Positions 29,365 to 38,068 of a stretch of DNA of 38,485 bases are shown in pieces. The stretch is from Paracoccaceae bacterium (GTDB lineage Bacteria; Pseudomonadota; Alphaproteobacteria; Rhodobacterales; Rhodobacteraceae), in the NCBI GenBank assembly GCA_017852835.1, contig JAFMKS010000017.1, forward strand, positions 1 through 38,485, written 5' to 3'. The notes below the pieces were generated by a model that saw nothing but the letters and a program-made list of their open reading frames with translations, was not told the origin of the DNA and searched no databases. Positions within the stretch are counted from its first letter, which is position 1; each line of letters opens with the position of its first letter. The position numbers and the translations under genes are program-made.

Positions 29365-29394
29365 CTAATGAGTTAATATTCTTACGATTTGCGA

Positions 29395-29682
29395 TTAGGA
29401 CAAAATGCCCAAAATATCGCTCTCTTTCATCATCAACAGCTCTTCGCCGTCGACTGTGACTTCTGTGCCTGACCATTTGCCAAATAACACTTTGTCACCG
29501 TCTTTTACGGCCATTGCGATCAACTCGCCGCTGTCTTTGCGCGCGCCTTCGCCACATGCAACGATTACGCCTTCCGCTGGCTTTTCTTTAGCACTGTCAG
29601 GAATGATAAGACCACCAGAAGTTTTCTCGTCGCTCTCAACACGGCGAACAAGCACACGATCGTGAAGCGGTTTTAATGCCAT
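29395..29682 (-). CDS. groES: co-chaperonin GroES (10 kDa)
   Basis: Heptameric lid of the GroEL chamber, 95 residues: [35 protein letters not shown] (mobile loop around 20-33), then [31 protein letters not shown]. It is first gene of the groESL operon; a GGGAGCC-type site precedes the ATG. It is controlled by a CIRCE element and a promoter upstream. Confidence 0.98.
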   Translation of the reverse strand: MALKPLHDRVLVRRVESDEKTSGGLIIPDSAKEKPAEGVIVACGEGARKDSGELIAMAVKDGDKVLFGKWSGTEVTVDGEELLMMKESDILGILS

Positions 29683-29727
29683 TTTAGAGGCTCCCTAAAA
29701 AAGTTACGTTACGCCCGTTTTGGGCTA

Positions 29728-29754
29728 TTAGCACTCATACCAATCGAGTGCCAA
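29728..29754. promoter_or_regulatory. CIRCE operator (HrcA site) of groESL
   Basis: TTAGCACTC, nine bases, GAGTGCCAA. The left arm is an exact consensus half-site, and the right arm differs at one base (C for T in GAGTGCTAA). It lies 46 bases before groES and just downstream of the promoter, where HrcA would block transcription. Confidence 0.92.
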
Positions 29755-29761
29755 CGGCGCA

Positions 29762-29790
29762 TAAGTAGGGATCACGTAAACGAGTGTCAA
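29762..29790 (-). promoter_or_regulatory. probable groESL promoter
   Basis: Minus strand -35 TTGACA (29785-29790), 17 bases, -10 TACTTA (29762-29767). CCC directly precedes the -10, which would also suit RpoH recognition. The start of transcription would fall just before or within the CIRCE element. Confidence 0.55.
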
Positions 29791-29819
29791 CACTCACCTC
29801 TAAAAAATCTGACTCTTTT

Positions 29820-31832
29820 TTATGTCGCTAATCCGCGCCCCTGCAAAAGGGCATTAATTCCCGGCATGCGCCCGCGGAATTGGGTGAAAAGCACGTCAGG
29901 TTCAACAGATCCGCCCTTGGATAACACCGTATTTTCCAGTTTTCGCGCCAAGTCCGCGTCAAACGGATTCTCGATTTCTTCAAATGCGGCGAATGCATCT
30001 GCATCCATAACTTCGGACCACATGTAACTGTAATAGCCGGCGGAATACCCGTCCCCTGCAAACACATGGGCAAAATGCGGCGTGGCGTGTCGCATCGTGA
30101 TTTCGCTCGGCATCCCAATTCGATCCAACACACGTGACTGTGCTGCCATGATGTCATCGTTCGGCACATTCGTGTGGTATTCTAAATCGACAATCGCAGA
30201 TGCCAAATACTCCACCGTCGAAAACCCCATGTCATAGGTTGCGGCCTGACCAATCCGTTCGATCAACGCATCTGAAATAGATTCATCCGTATCCACGTGA
30301 CGCGCAAATTGTTTTAGAATTTCGGGCAACATCGCCCAGTGTTCATAAAGCTGGCTGGGCAATTCAACAAAGTCGCGCGCAACGCTTGTTCCTGACAACG
30401 AACGATAGGTCACATTTGACAACATCTGATGCAGCGCATGGCCAAATTCATGGAACAGGGTGCGCACATCATCGGTCGAGAGAAGACATGGGTCGCCCTT
30501 GGCGAAATTACAGACATTCACAACGATCGGGATTTCGGGGCTGGGATAATTGGTTTGTGATCGCATCGCCGAACACCATGCCCCAGAGCGTTTTGATCCA
30601 CGTGCAAAATAGTCGCCGATGAATACAGCAACATCAGCATCATCACGTGTCACACGCCATGATTTACAATCGGGATGATATAGGTCCAATTCAATTGGTT
30701 CAAATTTCAGTCCAAACAAACGCCCCGCGACATGAAAGGATGCATTGATCATATTCGACAGTTCGAAATAAGGTTTGATTTCCGCTTCATCCAAATCAAA
30801 CTCCGCCTTGCGGCGCTGTTCGGCATAATAACGCCAATCCCATGTTTGCAGCGCATCGTTGATGCCATCCGCATGCAGCATCGAAGACAGAATTTTTGCG
30901 TCCCGTTCTGCCGCTGATTTCGCAGGCTCCCAAACATTCATAAGCAAGTCGCGCACATTATCGGGCGTCTTTGCCATTTCTGTTTCCAGCTTAAATTCGG
31001 CAAAGTTTTTGTAACCCAACAATTCCGCGCGCTCTTGGCGCAGTGTTAGGATTTCTTGCGCGATGGCCAGATTGTCATGTTCCCCGCCATTTGCGCCCCG
31101 CGCATCCCACGCGCGTTTTGCGATTTCACGCAAATCACGGCGAGCCGAAAATTGCAAAAATGGTGCGATCAGGGATCGGGACGTGGTGATGACAGGTCCG
31201 TTCACACCCTTTTCCTTGCCTGCATTACGCGCGGCCTCGATCAAGAAATCTGGCAGGCCTTCTAGATCATCTTCCGACAATTCCATGAACCAATCGCGTT
31301 CATCGGCTAACACGTTCTGCGTGAATGTTGTGCAAAGGACTGACAGCCGCGATTTGATTTCCGTTAATCGCGCTTCGGCCTCCCCAGTCAGCGCCGCACC
31401 CGAACGCACAAATCCTAGGTATTGATCCTTTAACAAAATCATCTGCTCTTCGTTCAAACCCAAGGTATCCTTGGAATTCCACAGGCTTTCAATACGCTGA
31501 AACAGGTCCTTGTTTCCGCTGATCTTGGCCCCATGTGCGGCTAGCCTCGGCGAAAACTCTCGCATCAATGCATCAAGCTCTGGATTGGTATGCGCACCTG
31601 CCATCGCGTAAAACGGCGATAGCACCTTGTGCATCAATTCACTGGTTGTTTCCAATGCTTCAATAGTGTTGGCGAATGTCGCTAGCTCCGGGTTTTGGGC
31701 AATGGCATCAATTTTTGCCAAATCGTCTTGCATGGCGATATCCAATGCTGGTGCAAAATCGGCCGCGGTGATTTTTCCAAACGGGGGAACCCGAAACGGT
31801 GTATCCCAAGCGTCCAACAATGGATTTGTCAT
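29820..31832 (-). CDS. M3-family metallopeptidase (oligopeptidase A / dipeptidyl carboxypeptidase type)
   Basis: Cytoplasmic zinc peptidase of 670 residues. The zinc motif HEFGH is at 461-465 (in LFHEFGHALHQM), with the third ligand Glu490 in VARDFVELPSQ. The N terminus (PLLDAWDTPFRVPPFGKI) and the full-length helical lobe match PrlC/Dcp-type M3A enzymes; sequence alone does not separate the two. It cleaves short peptides left by proteasome-like proteases. It lies 20 bases after the HesA-type gene. Confidence 0.93.
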   Translation of the reverse strand: MTNPLLDAWDTPFRVPPFGKITAADFAPALDIAMQDDLAKIDAIAQNPELATFANTIEALETTSELMHKVLSPFYAMAGAHTNPELDALMREFSPRLAAHGAKISGNKDLFQRIESLWNSKDTLGLNEEQMILLKDQYLGFVRSGAALTGEAEARLTEIKSRLSVLCTTFTQNVLADERDWFMELSEDDLEGLPDFLIEAARNAGKEKGVNGPVITTSRSLIAPFLQFSARRDLREIAKRAWDARGANGGEHDNLAIAQEILTLRQERAELLGYKNFAEFKLETEMAKTPDNVRDLLMNVWEPAKSAAERDAKILSSMLHADGINDALQTWDWRYYAEQRRKAEFDLDEAEIKPYFELSNMINASFHVAGRLFGLKFEPIELDLYHPDCKSWRVTRDDADVAVFIGDYFARGSKRSGAWCSAMRSQTNYPSPEIPIVVNVCNFAKGDPCLLSTDDVRTLFHEFGHALHQMLSNVTYRSLSGTSVARDFVELPSQLYEHWAMLPEILKQFARHVDTDESISDALIERIGQAATYDMGFSTVEYLASAIVDLEYHTNVPNDDIMAAQSRVLDRIGMPSEITMRHATPHFAHVFAGDGYSAGYYSYMWSEVMDADAFAAFEEIENPFDADLARKLENTVLSKGGSVEPDVLFTQFRGRMPGINALLQGRGLAT

Positions 31833-31852
31833 ACTGCGCGCCTTTCTATGCG

Positions 31853-32836
31853 TTATGTTTGTTCCGAACAGATGGGACAGTCGGTTCGCTTATTCAATCG
31901 GATCTGACGGATTACACCGAAATGGGCATCATAAATCAACATTGACCCTGTCAAAGTTGCCCCCGTTTTCAGGATTAATTTCATCGCCTCACCCGCCATC
32001 ATTGTGCCAATCACACCTGGTAACGGTGCAAAAACCCCTGCTTCGGCACAACTTGGGGCCAAACCATCAGCGGGCTTTTCAGGAAAGATACACTGATAAC
32101 AGGGTCCTTTCCGTGCGGGATCGAACACAGAAATCTGGCCTTCCCATTGACTAAGCGCGCCTGACACCATCGGTTTTTGCTGCACAACGGCAATCTTGTT
32201 CACCAAATATCTGGTTTCAAAATTATCGCTACCTTCCAGTATCAGATCATAGTCCGCGATCAATTCCTCGGCGATCTCTTCATCAAGACGCCGATTGTAG
32301 GGCTTCACCTCGATATGTGGGTTTTGTGCCAACATTTGCGCTTTGGCGGAAAAAACCTTGTGCGTTCCAATTCCCTCTTCGGTATGGATCACCTGTCGTT
32401 GCAAATTGGCATTTTCAACGGTGTCATCATCAATGACACCGATTGTACCCACCCCCGCCGCGGCAAGGTATTGCAGAGCCGGCGCACCCAATCCACCTGC
32501 CCCAACAACCAACACCTTAGCGTCTTTTAATCGTTTTTGCCCCGTCCCCCCGATTTCGCGCATCACGACATGACGGGCGTAGCGTTCCAATTCGATGCTT
32601 GAAAAAGGCCCAGTTGATTTCGTTGGTTGTGATTCTGGCGGATGGGCACGTGCACGTAAAAATGTCAGCAATTGACGATAGAGGTAAACACCACCAACCA
32701 CAGTTATCAAAACCGACCAAGCGGCCAATGATTGCCCCAAAATCACAAGGTCCGGCGCAATTGATCCTGCAACCATCATCCAAACGCACAGGATCAGGAT
32801 GATTACAACCGCGTTGATCAACATTCTACGCGTCAT
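31853..32836 (-). CDS. HesA/MoeB/ThiF-family E1-like adenylyltransferase with N-terminal membrane anchor
   Basis: 327 residues. Two hydrophobic segments (about 6-24 and 37-55) precede a full E1-like domain, which has ATP-binding GAGGLGAP (112-119) and a DDDTVENANLQRQVIH segment. It also has SGALSQWEGQISVF, a likely catalytic cysteine in APSCAEAG, and two CxxC zinc pairs (CYQC and CPIC). Such enzymes adenylate the C-terminal Gly-Gly of MoaD or ThiS-like carriers for molybdopterin or thiamine sulfur transfer. No carrier gene is adjacent, so the target is open. The start at 32836 lies 4 bases after the dut stop. Confidence 0.88.
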   Translation of the reverse strand: MTRRMLINAVVIILILCVWMMVAGSIAPDLVILGQSLAAWSVLITVVGGVYLYRQLLTFLRARAHPPESQPTKSTGPFSSIELERYARHVVMREIGGTGQKRLKDAKVLVVGAGGLGAPALQYLAAAGVGTIGVIDDDTVENANLQRQVIHTEEGIGTHKVFSAKAQMLAQNPHIEVKPYNRRLDEEIAEELIADYDLILEGSDNFETRYLVNKIAVVQQKPMVSGALSQWEGQISVFDPARKGPCYQCIFPEKPADGLAPSCAEAGVFAPLPGVIGTMMAGEAMKLILKTGATLTGSMLIYDAHFGVIRQIRLNKRTDCPICSEQT

Positions 32837-32840
32837 CCTA

Positions 32841-33302
32841 TCATGCCCCTGTTGACCCAAAACCACCTGCACCCCGATCCGTTTCATCAAGTGCATCTAC
32901 AATTGCAAAGGTCGCCTGAACCACTGGTGCGACAATCATCTGCGCAATCCGCATTCCATGGGCCACGCGGAACGTATCTGCACCACCATTCCAAAGGATC
33001 ACGCCCAAATCACCGCGATAATCGCTGTCGATGGTCCCAAGCGCGTTGGCCAAGGTAATCCCGTGTTTCAGCGCCAGACCAGAACGCGCGCGCACCTGAA
33101 CCTCATATCCAATAGGGATTTCCAAACGCAGTCCTGTGGGGATCAGGGCACGCCCGCCCGGGGATATTTCGACACCTGCGTCGCGATGATCATCGGGCAG
33201 ATTGGCCCGCAAATCTGCGCCCGCTGCCCCAACTGTTTCATAAGTCGGAAGCCCAAGATCGCGATCCGCAGTATCGGACCAAGAAACCATTATATTGACC
33301 AT
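32841..33302 (-). CDS. dut: dUTP diphosphatase
   Basis: Trimeric dUTPase, hydrolyses dUTP to dUMP and keeps uracil out of DNA. 153 residues with the five motifs: [19 protein letters not shown] (uracil site), [17 protein letters not shown] (catalytic Asp), [10 protein letters not shown], and the C-terminal GAGGFGSTG arm. The ATG directly follows the coaBC stop (TAA then ATG), so translation is coupled. coaBC-dut adjacency is widespread in bacteria. Confidence 0.97.
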   Translation of the reverse strand: MVNIMVSWSDTADRDLGLPTYETVGAAGADLRANLPDDHRDAGVEISPGGRALIPTGLRLEIPIGYEVQVRARSGLALKHGITLANALGTIDSDYRGDLGVILWNGGADTFRVAHGMRIAQMIVAPVVQATFAIVDALDETDRGAGGFGSTGA

Positions 33303-34508
33303 TTACGATGTCCCCAAAATCTCATCTGCGATCCGTTCAGCCAATTTTGCGGCGACTTCACCCTTGCTGAGGCGCGGCCATTGATCCGCACCCTGTTCTG
33401 TCACCAAAATCACCTGATTTTCGCTGCCACCCATAATCTCAGTTTCGGGTGACACATCGTTCGCAACGATCCAATCACATCCTTTACGCGCACGTTTGTC
33501 GGTGGCGTTTTCAATGACATCATCCGTTTCCGCCGCAAAGCCAATCACAAGGGGTGGGCGCGCGTCTGTTCCAAGTTGTGCAACATGCGCGAGGATGTCG
33601 GGATTTTCAGTTAGCGACAATTCGGGCAAAGACCCATTTTGTTTTTTGATTTTCGATCCAGACGCATTTTCCACCCGCCAATCCGCGACAGCAGCCGCAA
33701 ATATCGCGCAGCTCACATCTAGGTTCGCCTTCACCGCATCAAACATGTCATGTGCGCTTTCCACTTGGATCACGTGGACGCCATTGGGGGGTGGCACATC
33801 AGAGGGACCCGTTACAAAACGGACATCCGCACCCAAATCCCGTAATGCGGCAGCAATCGCTGTCCCCTGAGCACCAGAGGAGCGATTTGCGATGTAACGG
33901 ACAGGATCAATCGGTTCATGCGTTGGACCAGATGTCACCAGAACCTTGTGACCCTCCAATGGACGCGGGGCAAAATGCGCTGCAATGGCGTCAATTATTT
34001 CTAGCGGTTCTGACATGCGACCAGGCCCATATTCGCCACAAGCCATATCACCAGGGTTCGGGCCAACAATATGCACCCCATCTGCAACCAATTGCGCCAA
34101 ATTACGCTGTGTCGCAGGGTGATCCCACATCCGCACATTCATGGCAGGGGCAATCAGAACAGGCGTATCCGTGGCCAACAATAAAGTTGAGGCTAAATCA
34201 TTCGCCAACCCATTCGCCATCTTTGCCATCAAATCCGCAGTAGCAGGGGCGACAACAACCAAATCCGCGCTGCGCGACAGTTGAATGTGGCCCATGTCCG
34301 ATTCAGCCGTTAGATCAAATAAATCATGATACACTTGCACACCTGCAAGAGCCGACACCGACAGCGGCGTCACAAATTCAGACGCGGCCTGTGTCATAAC
34401 AGGGGTCACCGACGCACCGCGTTCACGCACACGTCGGATCAGATCTAGCGATTTATACGCAGCAATCCCGCCTGAAATGATCAAAAGGATGTTGTTACCC
34501 GCAAGCAT
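33303..34508 (-). CDS. coaBC: bifunctional phosphopantothenoylcysteine decarboxylase / phosphopantothenate-cysteine ligase
   Basis: Two steps of coenzyme A synthesis in one 401-residue protein. The N-terminal CoaC flavodomain has ISGGIAAYKSLDLIR, the PASANT-like LIAPAMNVRMWDHPATQRN with catalytic cysteine in DMACGEYGPGRM, and the C-terminal CoaB ligase has VLVTSGPTHEPIDPVRYIANRSSG and KGCDWIVANDV. ATG 34508 has a GAGG site 8 bases upstream; a GTG at 34517 is an alternative. It lies behind rpoH on the same strand. Confidence 0.96.
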   Translation of the reverse strand: MLAGNNILLIISGGIAAYKSLDLIRRVRERGASVTPVMTQAASEFVTPLSVSALAGVQVYHDLFDLTAESDMGHIQLSRSADLVVVAPATADLMAKMANGLANDLASTLLLATDTPVLIAPAMNVRMWDHPATQRNLAQLVADGVHIVGPNPGDMACGEYGPGRMSEPLEIIDAIAAHFAPRPLEGHKVLVTSGPTHEPIDPVRYIANRSSGAQGTAIAAALRDLGADVRFVTGPSDVPPPNGVHVIQVESAHDMFDAVKANLDVSCAIFAAAVADWRVENASGSKIKKQNGSLPELSLTENPDILAHVAQLGTDARPPLVIGFAAETDDVIENATDKRARKGCDWIVANDVSPETEIMGGSENQVILVTEQGADQWPRLSKGEVAAKLAERIADEILGTS

Positions 34509-34586
34509 ATTCGCCACCTCGTGTTCCTATGCTTGCGACACTATTTTGTTTAGCCACCCTTCTGCAAGTGCAGATCGACCAATGCC

Positions 34587-35462
34587 TTACAGGTAGTGTG
34601 CAACCTCTGCCATGTTGTTTTGCAGATGCTTGCGCAACTTTTGGAATGCAGCCGCTTCGATTTGGCGGATCCGCTCTTTAGACAGGCTGAGCTCTTTTCC
34701 GAGGCTTTCCAGCGTGCGCGTATCCTCGCGAATTGCACGTTCACGCACGATTAAGCGCTCGCGATCATTCAACGTAGACAGCGCATCTAACAAACACTTC
34801 CGCAAATGTGCATTGTCATGTGCTTGCTCAAACAGGCTATCTGCGCCTTCGCTTTCGTCCTCAAGTGTTTCAATCCACTCGCGACCTTCTTCGTCTGTCG
34901 ATTGTGTTGCATTCAATGAATAGTCAGAGCCTGACAGGCGTCCATCCATCATCTTTACATCACCCAGTGGCACGCCAATTTCGGTCGCGATTTTGCGATG
35001 CAATTGGTCGCTATCTAATGAGATGCCCATCTGCATGGCTTCACGCTCTAACTGCGCCTGGATACGGCGCATGTTAAAGAACAGCGCTTTTTGCGAGCTG
35101 GTTGATCCTGTACGGACCAAGGACCAATTCCGCATGACATAGTCCTGAACACTCGCCTTAATCCACCAAACAGCATATGTCGAAAACCGTACGCCGCGAT
35201 CGGGGTCAAATTTCTCGGCAGCCTTCATCAATCCCAATCCCGCCTCTTGAATAAGGTCGTTCATAGGCACACCATAGCGCTTGAATTTTGAGGCCATCGA
35301 AATCGCCAGACGCATATATGCGGTGATTAATCTGTGCAGCGCTTGTTCATCTTTATGATCGCGCCACAAATACGCAAGTTGTAGTTCAGTTTCCGCATCC
35401 AATAACTCCGCCTTCATCGCTCGGCGGGAAAGTGAAATCGCATTCGCTTGATCCAAAGCCAT
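34587..35462 (-). CDS. rpoH: alternative sigma factor RpoH (RpoHII-like)
   Basis: Heat-shock-type sigma-70 family factor of 291 residues. Region 2 contains LITAYMRLAISMASKFKRYG, DLIQEAGLGLMKAAEKFDPDRG, and RFSTYAVWWIKASVQDYVMRNW; the RpoH box is QKALFFNMRR (124-133). Region 4 ends with SKERIRQIEAAAFQKLRKHL. The N terminus and the location beside coaBC match the second RpoH paralogue of Rhodobacteraceae (RpoHII), known in Rhodobacter sphaeroides for photo-oxidative stress. That subtype is inference. AAGGAGC precedes the ATG. Confidence 0.93.
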   Translation of the reverse strand: MALDQANAISLSRRAMKAELLDAETELQLAYLWRDHKDEQALHRLITAYMRLAISMASKFKRYGVPMNDLIQEAGLGLMKAAEKFDPDRGVRFSTYAVWWIKASVQDYVMRNWSLVRTGSTSSQKALFFNMRRIQAQLEREAMQMGISLDSDQLHRKIATEIGVPLGDVKMMDGRLSGSDYSLNATQSTDEEGREWIETLEDESEGADSLFEQAHDNAHLRKCLLDALSTLNDRERLIVRERAIREDTRTLESLGKELSLSKERIRQIEAAAFQKLRKHLQNNMAEVAHYL

Positions 35463-35531
35463 CTCTGTAGCTCCTTATACTTGCAACCCTGTTAATTTCT
35501 TGTTCATTGTATTGGATACGCGGCTACGCAG

Positions 35532-35542
35532 GGATCAGATCA
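35532..35542 (-). promoter_or_regulatory. possible ECF-type (RpoE-like) -35 region upstream of rpoH
   Basis: Minus strand: overlapping TGATCT and TGATCC (35532-35542), with GTATCC 18-19 bases after the first TGATC. R. sphaeroides RpoE uses TGATC at -35, so an ECF link is possible, but the -10 match is imperfect. Confidence 0.25.
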
Positions 35543-35555
35543 CTTTGAGGGAAAA

Positions 35556-36074
35556 ATGACGAAATTAACGACAATGGTGTTGGGTGGTATCAACTCTGGA
35601 AAGTCCGCCTTTGCAGAATCCCTGATCACAAATCAGACCACCACGCCCTACTACGTCGCAACCTCAGTTGTGCTTGATAAAGAAACGCGGGATAAGGTTG
35701 AGACCCATCAAACTGTGCGCGGGCCAAATTGGCATACCATCGAAGAGCCTGTGGACCTTGCGGCAGCATTAGAACAGCTTCCCACAGGATCGGTTGTTTT
35801 GGTTGATTGCCTGACCATGTGGCTGAATAATTTGCTGTATCACGAGCTTGATGTTGACGGTTACACGCAAAACTTGCTTGAAACGGTTGCCCGGTCTGAC
35901 TTGGACATCACATTTGTCAGTAATGAGGTTGGATTGGGCGGGATTTCCGAAAATGCGCTCACACGGAAATTTGCACGACTTCAAGGGACTTTGAACCAAA
36001 AAATTGCTGAACAATCGGATCGCGTTGCATTTGTTGCTGCGGGGTTGCCGATGTGGTTGAAGGGCGGAATTTAA
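35556..36074 (+). CDS. cobU: adenosylcobinamide kinase / adenosylcobinamide-phosphate guanylyltransferase
   Basis: Bifunctional CobU/CobP enzyme of B12 nucleotide-loop assembly, 172 residues. The P-loop is GGINSGKS (10-17). Then come PYYVATSVV, the guanylylated histidine region KVETHQTVRGPNWHTIEEP, VLVDCLTMWLNNLL, and FVSNEVGLGGI. GAGGGA is a good ribosome site. It overlaps the next gene by one base (TAATG). It is divergent from rpoH. Confidence 0.95.
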   Translation: MTKLTTMVLGGINSGKSAFAESLITNQTTTPYYVATSVVLDKETRDKVETHQTVRGPNWHTIEEPVDLAAALEQLPTGSVVLVDCLTMWLNNLLYHELDVDGYTQNLLETVARSDLDITFVSNEVGLGGISENALTRKFARLQGTLNQKIAEQSDRVAFVAAGLPMWLKGGI

Positions 36075-36661
36075 TGGACCTCTACCTCATTCGTCACGCG
36101 CCAACCCACCGCAAATCCATGGTCGGCTGGAGTGATGTTGACGCAGATTTCAGCGACACAGATCGCTTTGATGCGTTAAACGCGTTCCTTCCACAACCCG
36201 CCAATTTGGTATCTTCCGATTTGCGCCGTACTGTTGGAACGGCGGATCGCTTGGCCACGGGTCGGCAGCGTTTAGAGCACTGTCCGAAACTACGTGAAAT
36301 CAACTTTGGCGATTGGGAATTGAAAACGTTCGCAGAAATTCAAGAAACCCACGCCGAGGATATTCGGGCATTCTACGAAACGCCCGGGACGCTTACCGCC
36401 CCGAATGGCGAATGCTGGAACGGATTTTACGAACGCGTGCATTCAGGATTTGACGGATTATTGCGGCACACCCAAGGCACGCTGATCGCGGCCGTGCATT
36501 TCGGGGTTGTAATTGCTGCCATCCAACGCGCGTTAAATGTGTCCGCTTATGAAGCCTTTTCACATCGCATCGATAACCTTTCGCTGACACATATACGCAT
36601 TACAGATGGCGCATGGGATGCGGTGAGCATCAATGATACGGGTCCATTAACCAATTCGTAA
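36074..36661 (+). CDS. histidine phosphatase, probable alpha-ribazole phosphatase (CobC-type)
   Basis: 195-residue phosphoglycerate-mutase-like phosphatase. The catalytic RHAP is at 7-10, the second arginine is in SSDLRRTVGTAD, the catalytic-type acid region is REINFGDWELKTF, and the second histidine is in AAVHFGVVIAA. Its one-base overlap with cobU makes a cobalamin role (removing the phosphate of alpha-ribazole) likely, but that is inference from position. The ATG is at 36074. Confidence 0.85.
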   Translation: MDLYLIRHAPTHRKSMVGWSDVDADFSDTDRFDALNAFLPQPANLVSSDLRRTVGTADRLATGRQRLEHCPKLREINFGDWELKTFAEIQETHAEDIRAFYETPGTLTAPNGECWNGFYERVHSGFDGLLRHTQGTLIAAVHFGVVIAAIQRALNVSAYEAFSHRIDNLSLTHIRITDGAWDAVSINDTGPLTNS

Positions 36662-36698
36662 CCTCTCTTCGCGACCTCAGGTATGAGGTTAACAAAAG

Positions 36699-38068
36699 AT
36701 GATGACACGCGCATTTTCCGTTTGCTTTGAGGGCATTGAACCGCAACTTGTTGAAATGGAATGCGCGATTTTACCGGCCTGCCCGCTTTTTCAATCATTG
36801 GCCTGCCAGATAAAGCGGTCAGCGAGGCACGTGATCGCATCAGATCCGCATTGGGCGCTTTGTCAATCGCACTGCTCTCGCGTCGGATCATAATCAACCT
36901 GTCCCCTGCCGATATGCCCAAAGAAGGATTGCATTTGGATTTGCCGTTTGCGCTGGCCCTTTTAGCGGCACTGAACATCATAACAAATGAGGATAGCGAA
37001 GGCGCGCTGGCCATTGGTGAACTCTCCCTTGATGGGCGCGTGCAACCTGTGGTCGGCTCCCTGCCCACCGCGCTGAAAGCGGCCGAATCGGGCAAAGATT
37101 TATATTGCCCCGGAACATCAGGGGCCGAAGCCGAATGGGTGGATGCCACGCGGGTTTTAGCGACAAAATCCCTAATGGCGATCATTCAACACCTGACAGG
37201 TCAGGCACCGCGCGAACCCGCAATGGCACGGCAAATCACACCGCAAGAGGCGATGCTGGATATGGCAGAGGTGCGCGGACAAGAACGCGCAAAACGCGCC
37301 CTGGAAATTGCCGCGGCGGGCCGTCATCATGTGTTCTAGGTGGGCCCACATGGATCGGGTGAATCCAGGATGGCCGCCCGCATGGCCAGCATTCTGCTCC
37401 CCTAAACGCGATGGAGGCGTTAGAAACCTCCATGATCCAATCCGTTGCGGGATTGTTGGGATCAGACGGCATTCAATCCACTCGCCCCTTTCGCGAACCC
37501 CGTCACACCGCGTCCATGGCCGCAATTGTCGGCGGAGGCAAAGGCGTATGTGAAATAGCCCTGCAAGTTTTCTTTGATCGCAGCGGCAAATCCTTGCAAA
37601 TGCGGATTAATGACCGATCCTGATCAGGCCTGTGGCCGTGCGCCAAGTTGCGGAAATGATTATTTGGGTCGTATATCAGGCCCGCTTATGGACCGCTTTG
37701 ATCTGCGGATCGAGGTCCCCGTCGTGCGGTTTCAGGACTTAAGCCTACCTGCCAGCGGCGAACGCAGTCATGTGATTGCAAAACGCGTGTTAGCCGCACG
37801 CACGCTGCAGGACACGCGATATGCGAAAACTGAAATTGCAACAAACTCTGATCTAACGGGCGATGCAATGGATCGCCTCATTCAGATGGAGGAGGATGCG
37901 AAAACCTATATTGAGCAGGCTGCAATAAAGCTAAACTTAACGGCCCGCGGATTTCATCGCGTTATTCGTGTGTCCCGCACTATTACGGATTTTGAACAAT
38001 CCGAACATGTTGCGCGCCATCACGTCGGCGAGGCGATTAGTTTCCACAATAGCGCACCTGCGGCTTAG
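36699..38068 (+). pseudogene. comM: comM/yifB Mg-chelatase-like AAA+ ATPase gene, heavily degraded
   Basis: Remains of a ComM helicase (branch migration during natural transformation; intact proteins are about 500 residues). Starts MMTRAFSVCFEGIEPQLVEM, then shifts frame near 36770 into LPAFSIIGLPDKAVSEARDR and runs well to RALEIAAAGRHHVF. There TAG (37337-37339) replaces a sense codon, and the Walker A loop that follows reads GPHGSGES instead of GPPGSGKS. Another TAA follows at 37403, then frame changes (ETSMIQSVAGLLG). After VGGGKG near 37545 the centre with Walker B and flanks is missing, and the sequence resumes at LIAAANPCKCGLM (37574). The C-terminal domain (DRFDLRIEVPVV to FHRVIRVSRTI) is open to 38068. 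At least five independent lesions. Confidence 0.92.

Noticed and set aside
29791-29820. A and T runs after the M3 peptidase gene as a terminator
   Set aside because: A6 and T6 flank a non-pairing core, giving no stable GC stem.
33752-34243. 163-codon plus-strand open frame
   Set aside because: Antisense to coaBC with low-complexity Pro/Gln/His composition.
36761-37339. Reading the 192-codon frame as an intact small ChlI-like protein
   Set aside because: It is the N-terminal domain of comM cut by an amber codon directly before the Walker A loop; upstream and downstream comM pieces are present in other frames.
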